Positions 1 through 15,898 of a DNA stretch of 64,000 nucleotides are shown here, piece by piece. A model generated the notes under the pieces. The model ran no database searches. It was not told where the DNA came from and saw nothing but the letters and a program-made list of their open reading frames with translations. How positions within the stretch are numbered: position 1 is the stretch's first letter; the number at the start of each line of letters is the position of its first letter. Made by a program: the position numbers and the translations under genes. Source of the DNA: Botryotinia globosa (Eukaryota; Ascomycota; Leotiomycetes; Helotiales; Sclerotiniaceae); NCBI GenBank assembly GCA_014898425.1, contig RCSZ01000015.1:806001-870000 (forward strand), in the 5' to 3' direction.

Positions 1-66
1 TACTGATTAAATGTTAGAGCATATAACATTCAAGAAAGACTCGTATCTCTCATATTCATCACGCAG

Positions 67-1119
67 GCAATAGGCTATATTTCGGCAGCCTTTTTCATAG
101 CTGCTATCAAATCTCGATTTGGAAGAGCCAAATCTATAATGTTTGCTGAAGGCCTCATGATTATTGGCTATGTGATGATTGTTCCCAATCCTCCATTCCC
201 AGTGGTTGTCCTGGCATTCTTATTCATCGGATTTGGCATGGCAATTAACTTGTCGTTGTCAAACGTTTTCGCAGCTAACCTCGATAATGGTACTAAAATG
301 TTGGGCTTCATGCATGGTTCCTACGGAGTTGGGGGTATCATTGCTCCATTGGTAGCCACCACACTCGTTTCGTCTGGCATTTCATGGAGTCGTTACTATT
401 TTATTCCGCTTGGAATGATGCTCGTAAATTTAGTATTTGCCGGATGGGCTTTCTGGGACTACGAGGATCCAAATGAAACGGCACTGCTCAACTTGACCCA
501 ATCAGGAAGCAGACCAAAGTCCAGTGCAAAGAAGGACTTGATGGAAATGTTGAAAGCTACTAAATTACCAGCTGTCTTGATCGGTGCTATTTTCATTTTC
601 TCCTATCAAGGTGCGGAAGTTTCTATCTCCGGCTGGGTTGTCTACTTCTTGCAACAAACCAGAGGTGCTAATAACAATGCTGGATATGTTACTTCTGGTT
701 TCTGGGGTGGTATCACACTCGGTCGTTTCTTTCTATCTCCTGTCGGGCACAATATTGGTGAAAAGAAGTTTGTGATTATCGTTGTGGTCTTATCAGCTGC
801 TTTCGAAGGAATCGTTTGGGGTGTTCCTAACGTCATTGGAGACGCTGTTGCGGTTTCTATCGTCGGTCTCCTTCTTGGGCCCGTCTACCCATGTGCCGCC
901 TACATTTTCACTCGCATCATCCCTCGCAAATACCAAGTCAGTGGAATGAGTGTCATCAGTGCTCTTGGTAGTTCTGGTGGTGCCATTGCTCCTTTCACCA
1001 CCGGAGTTTTGGCTGAGTCCTTTGGCAATTTCGTCTTGCATCCTATTGCTTTAGGTCTCTTTGCTGTCATGATGCTTTGCTGGTTCTTATTACCAAATGC
1101 GGAGAAGAAAGACGATTAA
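67..1119 (+). CDS. MFS transporter, C-terminal part (partial)
   Basis: This is the 3' end of a major facilitator superfamily transporter; the start lies before the window. An intron acceptor (CACGCAG) ends at 66. The frame is then open from GCA at 67 to the stop at 1117-1119, giving about 350 residues. Many hydrophobic helices are visible, for example FPVVVLAFLFIGFGMAINL and a 12-TM-like C-terminal half ending in a polar tail NAEKKDD. The motif HGSYGVGGIIAPL resembles the helix after the central repeat in the fucose-permease/Bsc6-like branch of fungal MFS proteins. The substrate is unknown; a sugar or small organic solute is only a guess from that branch. Located in plasma or internal membranes by family. 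Confidence 0.85.
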   Translation, partial: AIGYISAAFFIAAIKSRFGRAKSIMFAEGLMIIGYVMIVPNPPFPVVVLAFLFIGFGMAINLSLSNVFAANLDNGTKMLGFMHGSYGVGGIIAPLVATTLVSSGISWSRYYFIPLGMMLVNLVFAGWAFWDYEDPNETALLNLTQSGSRPKSSAKKDLMEMLKATKLPAVLIGAIFIFSYQGAEVSISGWVVYFLQQTRGANNNAGYVTSGFWGGITLGRFFLSPVGHNIGEKKFVIIVVVLSAAFEGIVWGVPNVIGDAVAVSIVGLLLGPVYPCAAYIFTRIIPRKYQVSGMSVISALGSSGGAIAPFTTGVLAESFGNFVLHPIALGLFAVMMLCWFLLPNAEKKDD

Positions 1120-2162
1120 ACATACAGCATATTGGCATAATGATCGACTGCACGACAAAATTTGGAATATGAAAATGAAATGCGCTTTGAATTTGATTAC
1201 ATATCTAGGTGGATTTTCGGTACTGAGCGGAAGTGCCATGGCGTTTTACTTGATACCAAGACGTTGGGACATGGCTGGCAGGTGTATATGGAGGGACCAT
1301 GGCGTCAATATGAAAGATTTGCTTTCTCGTTTGCATTGGGATTTTTGAAATTTATTGATTGAAATTGTTGTTTGATATTGAAATTTCAGAAGGACCGCCA
1401 AAAATTACAGTAATTTTCGGCTAGTTTATCATAGCTTACAACGGGAAGAATACATACAACTTCAATTCCTATTTACAACTCGTATACGAGACTTCAATGC
1501 ATTCCAAGGTTAACTTTACTTGAACGTCGGTGGCTGATTATTCTGAAGATTCATGTCTCTCAAAAGTGCAATAAACTACAATGAAACGAATACGCATCGG
1601 ATACGGATCGGATACAGATCGGATAGTAGTCGGGTCGTCGACAGCAGAAAGAGTGCAGTGGGGTGGTTTAAGTTACCTAGTCACCCCGCATTTTGCATGT
1701 GTTAATTGGTTAAAGGTCATAGCTATGGTCGTGCGTGAAGGCACTGAAAACCCCGAAGATTGATGTGAACGGAGGTGTGTTTTCGATTGCTAGAGTTTTA
1801 TTCCGTACAAACTCCGATGATTATCGAAACGAGTCACGAGTTTATCAATTGTGTTCGCATCATCAAATAGATGAGCGATGCTTTCGGTGATGCTTTCGGT
1901 GATACGAAATTTGTGAATCTGGGGAATGCATCGCTTGCCAAGCCCACCGGCTCAACAACCGAGGATATTTTAAGCCGAGCTGTTTCCTTCCTCCGTGAAC
2001 ACCAACGACTAATAAGTTTCACGAAGCGTAATTGCCTCTCCTTTAGAATACTTAGCCATTGCTTTTTGACTTATAAAAGCTCTTGCCGTTCTCTCGAAAA
2101 CTCTCACAAAATATTTTGCTACCTTTCAATACTCATTTGACGTAATAAAGGAAGAAAGAAAA
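1120..2162. other. Intergenic region, MFS 3' side and acyl-CoA dehydrogenase promoter
   Basis: About 1 kb separates the transporter stop from the next start. No convincing gene is seen. At 1879-1905 there is a short direct duplication (GATGCTTTCGGT twice) inside a small open frame, which I do not regard as coding. The 3' part is pyrimidine-rich with a TATA-like box, consistent with the promoter of the downstream dehydrogenase. Confidence 0.6.
2072..2078 (+). promoter_or_regulatory. TATA-like box upstream of acyl-CoA dehydrogenase
   Basis: TATAAAA lies about 85 bp upstream of the ATG at 2163, a plausible spacing for a fungal TATA element with a short leader. Called by sequence only. Confidence 0.4.
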
Positions 2163-3662
2163 ATGGCCTCAATTGTTAAAGCTTTAGCACCGGTGGTAAG
2201 AAGAGCTGGTACATCAGCATCTGCTGCAAGACCTGCAATCAGACTTACTAGACAGAGTAGAATATATCAACAGTATGTGTCTTCTCATTTTGTTACCCAT
2301 CATTCCTTTCAGTCTAACATCAGTGCAGTGCCCGTCCTCTTTCCGCCACCTCTCGCCTTCGTTCAGATCCCGTCGACATAACCGAGATTCCTCCAACTCC
2401 TATAACACATCTATCTGAAATTGAATTGGCCATGTCGGAATCTGTTTCTAAATTTGCGAACGATATCATCGCGCCAAAAGTACGAGATATGGATGAGGCT
2501 GAGAGTATGGACCCTGCGGTCGTGGAACAGTTATTTGAACAAGGACTTATGGGAGTCGAAATACCTGAAGAGTATGGTGGTGCAGGAATGAACTTTACGG
2601 CAGCGATTGTGGGAATTGAGGAGTTGGCAAGAGTCGATCCAAGTGTGAGTGTGTTGGTGGATGTGCATAACACTTTGGTCAACACTGCGGTTATCAAATA
2701 TGCCAGTAAGGAGTTGAAGAACAAGTGGTTACCAAAATTGGCTACAAATACTGTTGGATCATTTTGTTTGTCCGAACCAGTATCTGGATCCGATGCTTTC
2801 GCGCTTGCCACAAAAGCTACCAAAACAGATTCAGGATATACGATTTCTGGAAGCAAGATGTGGATCACCAATTCTATGGAAGCAGAATTCTTCATTGTTT
2901 TTGCAAACCTTGATCATAGTAAAGGCTACAAGGGAATCTCCGCTTTCGTTGTCGAGAAGGGCATGAAGGGTTTCTCTATTGCTAAGAAGGAAAAGAAGCT
3001 TGGTATCAAGGCCAGCAGCACTTGTGTTCTCAACTTTGATGATGTGGAAATTCCCAGAGAAAATCTCTTGGGAGAAGAGGGACAAGGATACAAATATGCC
3101 ATTGCCCTTTTGAATGAAGGCCGTATTGGAATTGCCGCACAGATGACCGGACTCGCTTTGGGAGCATTCGAAAACGCTACTAAGTACGCACGATTATATA
3201 TTTTTTGAGGGTTTCTCAACGGCTAATAAACTTGAACAGATACGTATGGAATGACCGAAAACAATTTGGACAATTAGTCGGAGATTTCCAGGGTATGCAA
3301 CATCAAATCGCACAATCTTATACAGAAATTGCCGCCGCTCGCGCTCTAGTTTACAACGCTGCACGCAAGAAGGAAGCGGGTGAGAACTTTGTTCAGGATG
3401 CAGCCATGGCCAAGCTTTTTGCTTCGCAGGTCGCTCAACGTGTGAGTGGGTTGGCGGTTCAATGGATGGGTGGTAAGTTAAACATCTCACGTTTCTGGTT
3501 CTCGCTCCATACTAAATTTTGATAATAGGAATGGGATTTGTTCGTGAAGGAATTGCGGAAAAGATGTGGAGAGATTCGATGATTGGTTCTATTTACGAGG
3601 GAACGAGCAATATCCAATTGACAACGATAGCAAAGTTATTGAAGCAACAATACAAGTCGTAA
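2163..3662 (+). CDS. Mitochondrial acyl-CoA dehydrogenase (short/branched-chain type)
   Basis: Predicted exons are 2163-2272, 2329-3183, 3240-3472 and 3529-3662, giving 443 aa. The N-terminus (MASIVKALAPVVRRAG, then Arg-rich with no acidic residues) is a typical mitochondrial presequence. The body is a full ACAD fold: an alpha-helical N-domain with PEEYGGAGMN, the FAD/substrate beta-domain (FCLSEPVSGSDAFALATKA, then KMWITN), and a C-terminal helical domain. The catalytic base is Glu423 in SIYEGTSNIQL, the position used by short/medium-chain and short/branched-chain dehydrogenases. It oxidises acyl-CoA to 2-enoyl-CoA in the matrix and passes electrons to ETF. The closest named family is ACADSB-like, acting in isoleucine and branched or short acyl-CoA breakdown. 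The first acceptor (2327-2328) was chosen because it alone keeps phase. Confidence 0.92.
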
Positions 3663-5111
3663 GAGATAGATAGAAGATATAGAGAGATAATTGATACCAA
3701 TTTAGAAGTATGGAGTGAAAGCTCGCTCTAGTTGATCGCCCCGTCTTGATCCGAGTCTGATATCTCTGTGTTGTTATATATTCCGCAAAAAATCGATTCT
3801 ACGATATAGACATTGAGCGATATTCATTATCTATCTCCCGTTCGTATATACCGTCGGTCGTGTTTCTTCCAAGCTAAGCCCCTGAACTAGAATGTCGATG
3901 ATTACCCTAGAATCCCTAGATTCCCTAAATTCCCTAAATTGATAGGAGTAGTGGCACGGACATCACCCGTTGCATTTTCCCCTCTTGTTTGCGGATGGAT
4001 TGTCACGGGTAGAATCAATCGTTTGATATTCATCTGAGCAAGTAATAAGTATACATTGAGAAGATCGATCAGCTATATGTTATTGTTGTAGTTGTATGTG
4101 GATAGTGGATGGTGGATAGTAGTAGATAGCAATTGGCCTTGATGATAGATAGGTAGGTGGAAGTGGTTTGATATGATTGATATTCATATAGATACCGGTA
4201 ATCAGCTCTATCTGTTCACCTGCTGTCGTGACTGATGAAACGTATATCGGCATAAAGTAACTTTTCTTTATCCTTCCTTCCGACCCGTCATCAAGCACCT
4301 GCAACCTTGGAATCTAGCATATGGTGGCCGAGCAAAATAAACAAAGTAACCTTGATGCACTCACTTGGAAATCGATACTAACGTTACCTGAAGCACAGCA
4401 AGGTCGGACGAGTCTAGGAGTACTTGGTACCTCCAGCTATCAAAGACATAGGCAACGGGGTGATTGGGGGAAACTTAAAGTTCCAACCAAAGTTAATTGA
4501 TATCAACAAACATCTCCATCTCCATCTCCATCTCCATCTCCATCTCCATCTCCATCTCCATCTTCATCTTCATCTCCATCCACAACTTCCAACCCTTCCT
4601 CCATATCAATACCGGTGTTATCAAATACATGCCACCATACTACCATCATACATACATTCAACTCTCCAATCAAATCACCATACATATCTCGAAACACCGT
4701 ACGAAAAGAAGTCTTGCGGAATTGATACACACAAGAAACATACAGATAAAGATAAAGACATAAGAAAAAACAAGTCTTTTCATGCAACAAGCCAACTCAA
4801 AGCAGAAGAGCTTTTAGATCCTAAGCTTTGTATTTATCTATCTCTTACATAACGGTACTTGCTTCCAGCCTTCCACCCCTTCTTCGCCTTGCCAAGATTA
4901 CCTTTTTCCAACAGCAACATCGGGCGTCAACAAACAAATCCCAGCCCATGCCCGGATAGTAAAACCCCACCTACTCCATCTCCACCTCGACCATCACAAA
5001 CCTTACCATATTAAAAATCGGGCAAACGTTGAAACTCTTCGCCCAGAATTCATTCTTCCTATCTACGCAGAGTCATTTTGTTGAAGGACGGCAGAGGACC
5101 AAGCCGTAATC
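3663..5111. other. Intergenic region with hexamer microsatellite and PKC leader
   Basis: This 1.45-kb gap holds the 3' region of the dehydrogenase, a short tandem run of CCCTAAATT-like units near 3905-3940, a (CCATCT)n tract at about 4511-4570, and a C/T-rich leader before the PKC start. The small frames here only reflect the repeats (alternating His-Leu, Ser-Ile or Asp-Gly) and are not called as genes. Confidence 0.6.
4511..4570. repeat. (CCATCT)n hexamer microsatellite
   Basis: About ten perfect tandem copies of the hexamer CCATCT with degenerate CATCTT units at the 3' edge. It translates as a dipeptide repeat on either strand, which explains the spurious open frames around it. Confidence 0.9.
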
Positions 5112-8922
<3,811 letters not shown>

Positions 8923-10513
8923 GCGGATCGAGTACCTTGGCCACTGATTTTCTTGTCGCCATAGACGCTATGAAACTCACATTTTTGGTAAGGGGCTCGG
9001 CTTTCTGTAAACCAAATCATGTCAGATATAGGACCTACATTAGGGAAACTATTAGGACGGACTTAGAACGTTTTTAGTGGAGGAGAGCGGGAACAAAAGG
9101 AGAAGAGTGAGGGAGTAGAGGGAGTAGAGGGGAGTAGAAGGTGATTGGTTTGGATCAATGGATAAATATGGTGGGTGGATGAATAATGGTATGAAAGAAA
9201 GTGAACGCATCGATAATGAACCATTGATAATGAATGAATTAATGGATGGATTGCATGATATATGACGATTGATTGGTTGATTCGATTGAAAAGCATTACT
9301 GTATGTGAGTATGTGATGGGGCGAGTGCATTAGTATGAGTATGACGATGACGATGACGATGAGAATGAAAATGAAAATGAAGATGAGAGCTGGAGAGAAA
9401 ATGGGGTTGGAAGGGGAAGGGGAAGGTTGGGGGAAATTAAACTTAAGATACATAGATAATAAAAAACATTAAAATATAGTACAATACAACAGATGAATAG
9501 ATAATTATGGATTCAGTTCAGTTCATTCACTTCACTCAGTTCCCTTGAGTATTTATAGTATGTAGGTATGTCATTTTCTTGATTTTCTTGATGTTGTAGG
9601 TGTAGGGGATTAGGTGCGAGTATGAATATGACTATACGTTTATATATTGGGGGATTGAAATTGTTGGTTTAGTTTTATTGTTGTTGTTGTTGTTATTCTT
9701 ATTGTTGTTATTATGAAAGGTAAAATGATGGAGGGGTGAGAGTTATGGGAATAATAGGAATAATGAATTGAACTTATTAAAGAGGGAAGATTAGATTAGA
9801 TATATATGTGATATAATATGATATAATATAACGTGAAAATAGGTGACTAGGTGATAATAATTAAATTCTGGGGATGAAAGTTAGTTGGTTTTTGAGAAGA
9901 GCTTTGGAGATAGTATATATAAGGGGAGGAAGAGGGGGGATTTATATTTGTGTTTTATTATATTATTGTAATGATGATGATGATGATGATGATGATTAGG
10001 GGGGTTGGTTCGCTTGAGAGTTGAGAGTCAAGAGGAGGGGAAAGAAAAGGGGAAAGAAAAGGGGAGGGGAGGGGAAATAGAAATCGTGGTTTGTGGATTT
10101 GGATTTCTATAGAGGAGTGAGGATAATGGAAAGATATTCCCATCATTAATCAATCAAGAAACTCGTGTTTTAAATACTAATACAATGAACTCCTATTCTA
10201 CATTTTGAATAGGTGTGCTATGTAAATGAGATGCAACTCGGTTATGGAAATTAAAATGCGCCGTGAGAGAGATATCATGCGGGTATTCTTTTTAATTTCT
10301 TTTTTTCTTTCTTGCACTGTATCGAGAAGCAGCTAAACGCTCTAAACCTAGGAAAACAAATTGTAATAAGCGCTTTTTCGCTATCTAATCATTGAACTCA
10401 GGTTGACGTATTCATCTTGATCATCATTCATCCATCATATTTCTTCCGTCCATCCATGCCTTCGATCTTTTCTTTGCCTCCAAACTCCTCAATCCCATTC
10501 CTACGCAAAAAAT
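8923..10513. other. Intergenic region, low-complexity purine-rich DNA
   Basis: 1.6 kb between convergent genes (pkc1 + and prolyl-tRNA synthetase -). It contains strongly purine-rich stretches (9075-9190, 10025-10080), GAT/GAC tandem runs (9340-9385), a (GAT)n run at 9969-9996 and AT-rich DNA. No gene is supported; the open frames are simple-sequence products. The 3' UTRs of both neighbours must lie here. Confidence 0.6.
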
Positions 10514-12264
10514 CTAGTAACTTCTTCCGTACATACAATATTTCTCTGCCAAAGCTCCACACTCTGGGTTCAAGCATTTGGTTTCACCCTTGACGAGACC
10601 TTCTGGTTGCTCAAATGGAATACACAAACTCTTCATTCCCATTGTTGGTACCTTCTTTCCATCAGGTCCAACTTCTTCACTAGCACCTCCCTTGGTCAAG
10701 TCCTTAATCTTATCTTCGCACTTCTCGCCCAAGCAGGATGGAATAAGAACGACATTCTTGGCATCAAGCGCAGGGACAACTTCGCTCCAGTTGTTGATGA
10801 CAAGTCTGTGAGCTTTAAATGCTGCTTCGGCCTTTGTGTAGAGAGAGCTTTGGATGGTTTCGAGGAGAGCAGGAACTTCAGTCGAGAGGTTTGCGATCGC
10901 AATTGTGCCTTTCTCACCGGTATCACGACGGGCGTAAGAGACAACCTCTTGGGCAGCATCTCTTGGGCCGTATTCAAGACGGAGAGGAACACCCTTCAAT
11001 TCCCAATCGTTAAATTTCCAAGCTGGAGTATATCCATCACGGATATCGTAATCGGCGCGAACACCAGCTTTCTTGAGAGTGTCCTTAATATTTTGTAGTT
11101 CATCGTACCTCTTGGCCTTTTCTTCGGGAGTGGTTTTATTTGTAATTCCGACTGGGACGATAACGGCCTGGAGTTTTGCGATTCGGGGTGGGAGAACAAG
11201 TCCTTTGTCATCACCGTGAATCATGACCATGACACCGATAACACGAGTGGAAAGACCCCAAGAATTTTGCCAGACGTGAAGATGGCCAGCCTTTTCTCCG
11301 TTCTTTGGAGTTGGATCCTCGACAGTAATATCGAACATCTTACTGAAATTTTGACCAAGGCAGTGAGAAGTAGCACCTTGAATACCGCGCCCGTTGGAGG
11401 GAATATAACCTTCAACTGTTGTGGTATAGTATCCTCCTGCGAACTTTTCCTTCTCGGTTTTGCGACCACGGACAACTGGAACTGCCAATAGTTGCTCATA
11501 AACACCAGCGTAAAACTCGAGGATCTGAAGAACTTCCTCCCCGGCGAGTTCTTCTGTAAGATGTGCGGTATGTCCTTCCTGCCATAAGAATTCCCTAGCT
11601 CTCAAGAATGGAGTTGTTTGTTTGGCTTCCCAACGAACGACACTGTTCCACTGGTTCAATCGTAAAGGAAGGTCTCGATGACTTCGGATCCATTTCGAGT
11701 AGTATGGGTACATAACAGCTTCTGAGGTAGGACGGACTGCAACAGGAACTTCGAGATCTTTATCACCACTTTATCAAAGTTAGTATAGCGGGGTAGGGGA
11801 GAACAAGATAGGGAAACTTACGCCTTGGTGACCCAAGCAAGCTCAGGAGCAAAACCCTCGACGTGATCCTTCTCTTTCTCCAATGACTTTGAAGACAAGA
11901 ACATGGGGAAACTAGCCTCCTCTACATCAAGTGTCTCGATTTTTGCTTGAAACCAATTTCGAATTTGGTTCCAGATAAACATAGATTGAGGACGTAATAT
12001 AAAGAACCCGGAGATTTCATTGTAATACTCGATCATCTCCGCCTTCAAAACAACCTCTTGATACCATTGTGAGAAGTCTTCGGATTTCTTGACAGTAATA
12101 CCAATAATATCATCTGTTTTCTTACCCCCCACTACAGGAAGCGCAGCATTCTTAGCAGCTTTCGCGGCTTTATCTGCAGCCATTTTTGCTTCCTTGGCGG
12201 CTTTTTTCAAGGCACTTTTAGATGGCCCTTCTTGCGCAACTTCTGGAGTATTGGAGTCCGCCAT
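10514..12264 (-). CDS. Prolyl-tRNA synthetase, cytosolic eukaryote/archaeal type
   Basis: Exons on the minus strand are 12264-11822 and 11768-10514, giving 565 aa. The start at 12264 (MADSNTPEVAQ) was chosen because the upstream extension looks like leader sequence. An Ala/Lys-rich N-terminal appendix (about 15-45) precedes the class II catalytic core. VAVRPTSEAVMYPYYSKWI, then motif 2 FLRAREFLWQEGHTAHLTEE, are diagnostic of ProRS without the bacterial editing insert. After it come the anticodon-binding domain (LRLEYGPRDAAQ) and the C-terminal zinc-like domain ending KCLNPECGALAEKYCMYGRSY-stop. It charges tRNA-Pro in the cytosol. It diverges from the CCT1 gene over 333 bp and is probably constitutive. 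Confidence 0.95.
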
Positions 12265-12597
12265 GATTATGTTGGTTGTTGGTGGTGAAAAGTGTGAAGG
12301 AAGAGAGTTGCTCTTGTTTATTGAACGAGTGACTGATTCATTGACTCCCTTCAACTATTCCCCCGCCCTAAAATTTAAGCGACAAGGATTTATTCAGGCT
12401 TGCGATTTATTAGTGGACTTTCCCCTGGCCTGGTCGGCCCCACTAAGTATTTCGACGAGGCTGAGCTCTTGCCTTAATTTTCAAGGCCAAATGCTTAAAA
12501 ATATTAGCGTGGAAAGCTCTCGCGTCCCTTTTCTCTCGCGACGACGAAGAAGAAATATTACCAGAAAAGTTTCCGCCATTTTAAGAATATCAACAAT
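12265..12597. promoter_or_regulatory. Shared divergent promoter, prolyl-tRNA synthetase / CCT1
   Basis: 333 bp separate the two start codons, so both housekeeping genes must be driven from this segment. There is no clear TATA box for either. A GC-richer core with CTCGCG-type sequence sits around 12520-12545. Confidence 0.55.
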
Positions 12598-14448
12598 ATG
12601 GGGTCCCTTTTTGAACAACCTAGAAATGCTGGAACTTTGTGTATGTTTGCACTTGGAAATTTTGCTGGTAAAAATGCTAATCACAAGTAGTCCTCGGCGG
12701 CCAAAAGATCAGTGGACAAGATATTCGGGATCAAAATGGTATGAGCTAAAATGTTCACGAAAAAGATGTAAATTAATCCTGTTCATAGTTCTTGCAACCC
12801 AGGCTATTGCCAATGTTGTCAAAAGCTCATTTGGTCCAAGTGGTTTGGACAAAATGATGGTAGATGATATAGGAGTATGCTTGTCCTCTCCAAAAGAACC
12901 CCACCAAATACTGATTTCAGACAGGACGTTACAGTCACAAACGATGGCGCAACTATTCTGAGTTTATTAGATGTCGAACATCCAGCCGGCAAGATCTTAG
13001 TCGACTTGGCACAGCAACAAGATAAAGAAGTTGGAGATGGAACAACATCTGTGGTTATTATTGCAGCAGAGCTTCTCCGAAGAGCCAATGAACTTATGAA
13101 GAACCGTATACATCCTACCACAATCATCACTGGTTACCGCTTAGCACTCCGTGAAGCTGTCAAGTACATGCACGAGAACATCAGTGTCAAGGTGGACCAG
13201 TTGGGCCGGGACTCTCTGATCAGTATCGCCAAAACTTCCATGTCGAGTAAGATTATTGGATCAGATTCCGATTTCTTTGCAAACATGGTGGTAGACGCTA
13301 TGCAGGCAGTCAAATCAACAAATACCCGACAGGAAGTTAAATACCCCGTCAAGGCTGTCAACATTTTAAAAGCACACGGTAAAGGAGCTTTGGAGTCTAT
13401 TTTGGTCAAGGGTTATGCTTTGAACTGTACAGTTGCATCACAAGCAATGAAGACCAGAATTACGGATGCCAAGATTGCTATTTTAGATATCAACTTACAG
13501 AAGGAGAGAATGAAGCTCGGTGTCAACATTACAATCGACGATCCAACACAATTAGAAGAAATCCGTAAGAGAGAGGCTGGAATTGTTATGGATCGAATCG
13601 ATATGATCCTCAAGGCTGGAGCAAATGTGGTTATGACGACAAAGGGTATTGACGATATGTGCCTGAAACTTTTCATTGAGAAGGGTGCCATGGCTGTCCG
13701 AAGATGTAAGAAGGAGGACTTGAGAAGAATAGCAAAGGCAACCGGTGCTACCTTGATCAGCTCATTGTCTGATTTGAACGGTGATGAGAAATTCGAGGCA
13801 TCTTCATTAGGACATGCCGAAGAAGTTGTTCAGGAGAGAATTTCCGACGATGAATGTATCTTGGTCAAGGGTACCAAAGTTCACACCTCTGCATCCATCA
13901 TTCTTAGAGGACCCAACGATTATCAACTTGACGAGATGGAGAGATCCGTTCACGATTCTCTATGCGCTGTTAAGCGAACTTTAGAGAGCGGAAGTATCGT
14001 TCCAGGAGGTGGTGCATGTGAGACTGCACTCCACATCTATTTGGAAGAATTTGCCGGTACTGTTGGCTCAAGAGAGCAACTTGCCATTGGCGAATTTGCT
14101 CAGGCTCTCCTCGTTATCCCCAAAACCCTCGCTGTCAACGCTGCTAAAGATTCATCTGAATTGGTTGCTCAGCTCCGTTCCCGACACGCTCTATCGCAAC
14201 GTATTAAGGATGGCGATGCTAACGAAGATGAAAAGACTATTGCCAAGAAGAAGAACTACAAGAACTACGGATTGGATTTGTTGAAGGGTAAAGTAGTGGA
14301 TGAGATTAAGGCTGGTGTTTTGGAGCCAAGTATGAGCAAGATTCGACAATTGAAGTCGGCGGTTGAAGCTTGTATTTCCATCATGAGGATAGATACCTTG
14401 ATCAAGCTGGATCCGGAACAGAGAGAGGATGATGGACATGGACATTGA
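12598..14448 (+). CDS. TCP1: T-complex protein 1 subunit alpha (CCT1)
   Basis: Exons are 12598-12640, 12691-12738, 12789-12874 and 12925-14448, giving 566 aa. The three short 5' exons restore the conserved N-terminus: [20 protein letters not shown], then [20 protein letters not shown] and DKMMVDDIG, running into [12 protein letters not shown]. Group II chaperonin signatures are present: GDGTTSVV in the ATPase site, NDGATIL, and PGGGACE near the C-terminal equatorial domain. The alpha subunit is recognised from [16 protein letters not shown] and [16 protein letters not shown]. It is one of eight subunits of the cytosolic TRiC/CCT ring that folds actin and tubulin. The acceptor at 12924 was chosen because it gives DVTVTNDG in phase. 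Confidence 0.95.
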
Positions 14449-14897
14449 TGATTGATGGCTTTAGATGAAGAAATGACCTACATATGAAGGAGATGTAATA
14501 TTACGGGATATGATAATGTGAATCAAAAGAAAGCATTTACCTGTAACTTGCCTGTTTCCCAGTTGTGAATTTTTGACCTTCCCGATCAACCATTGCTACG
14601 TATCAAATTCATAGGTATATCACTTGGGACACTTTTATCCCATATACAATATAATCATAAACATAGTGGTTAAATCCAAAATTTGAAACTTTTCGAAGCG
14701 ATATCATTTATCCGATCTTTTGTACAAAGGCCATTCCACCACCCCTTCTACAAAGCCATGACGCTTCCAGATCAAGGTCTATCATTCTCTCTCGTTCAAA
14801 ATAAAAACGTTGTTTCATCTATCTTCCACTCTTCCGTCCATCCACACTCCTCCAAGTTTATACAACTACAAAATCGCTCTCCACTCGATCCTCTAAT
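14449..14897. other. Intergenic region between convergent CCT1 and Rieske genes
   Basis: 448 bp between two convergent stops. It should contain both 3' UTRs and polyadenylation sites. No coding or structural signal was recognised. Confidence 0.5.
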
Positions 14898-15898
14898 TTA
14901 ACCAATGACCAAAGAAGATTCTTCAGCGAAATCATATTCTGGAACCTCCAAGTTCAATGGAGCAGGTCCCTTTCTTATACGGCCGGAAATATCGTAGTGG
15001 GAACCGTGACATGGGCAGAACCATCCTCCGAAATCACCAGCTTCACCAATTGGGACGCATCCAAGATGTGTGCAGACACCTGTTTGATTCTCCATTAATA
15101 TCTTGCATCGACTAGACCGTGTGGATTGGAGAAAATGTAATACATACCAACCATAACCAACCATTCTGGCTTCTTGACACGGTCTGCGTCGGATTGTGGA
15201 TCTCTCAAAGTCTCGACTTTGACGTTCTCGGCCTCCTTGATCTCATCGGCAGTTCTGTGTCTGATGAAGACAGGCTTTCCACGCCACTTGATAATGACCT
15301 ATTTTGTGTATTCATGTCAGGAATTTGTTCTTGATCATGTCGGAAGAGGTAGGTGTAATAATGAACGTACGTTCTTGCCCTCAGGAATAGCATTCAAATC
15401 TACCTCAACCTTGGCCATGGCCAAAACATCTGCGGATGCGGACATGTTGACGAGAAAGTCTGTTTAAAGTACATCGTCAGTCCATAGGTCCAGTAGGTGC
15501 AATTCCTTCAATTGCATTTTATAGCATATTCTCCGGTTCTCTAGTCGGTCATAATATCCTTGCCAGTATTCGACACTCTTCCGTTTCGCAGACCTGAAAT
15601 TCTATCCCATATCCAAATGGAGGAAAAAAGACAAACCTTGAACAGTAGCCTTTGCCCCCGCGGCTGTCAAAGCACCCATGGCTCCCACCATAAAGTATTG
15701 ATAAACCAAATTACTTCCACCACTCTTCTTACTTCTGTATTTGCTGAAATCTGGAATGTTGCTGAATCTATCCGTGGTGGAAGCGGAGGCATCGGGACGA
15801 ACTGGTGTGGAAGAGAGGGCGCGGATGGCGGGAGTTGCGGCAGAGAATGTGCGAGGGGCACTGCGCAGGAGTGCGCGGGATGTGAATAATGATGCCAT
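14898..15898 (-). CDS. RIP1: Rieske iron-sulfur subunit of cytochrome bc1 complex
   Basis: Minus-strand exons are 15898-15637, 15459-15371, 15298-15148 and 15079-14898, giving 227 aa. It has an Arg/Ser-rich mitochondrial presequence ([18 protein letters not shown]), then a transmembrane anchor and hinge ([19 protein letters not shown]). The soluble Rieske domain carries both boxes: CTHLGC (C170, H172, C175) and CPCHGSH (C189, C191, H192). C170, H172, C189 and H192 bind the 2Fe-2S cluster, and C175-C191 is the expected disulfide. The C-terminus [20 protein letters not shown] is typical. It transfers electrons from ubiquinol to cytochrome c1 in the inner mitochondrial membrane. Three phase-consistent introns split a small gene. 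It is convergent with CCT1. Confidence 0.97.

Noticed and set aside
1871..2140. 89-codon frame beginning MSDAFGDAFGD
   Set aside because: It covers a short direct duplication and the TATA/leader region of the acyl-CoA dehydrogenase, and its product has no recognisable features.
4424..4852. Open frames over the hexamer repeat on both strands
   Set aside because: Products are dipeptide repeats (His-Leu, Ser-Ile, Asp-Gly) created by (CCATCT)n, with unstructured flanks and no conserved start or splice context.
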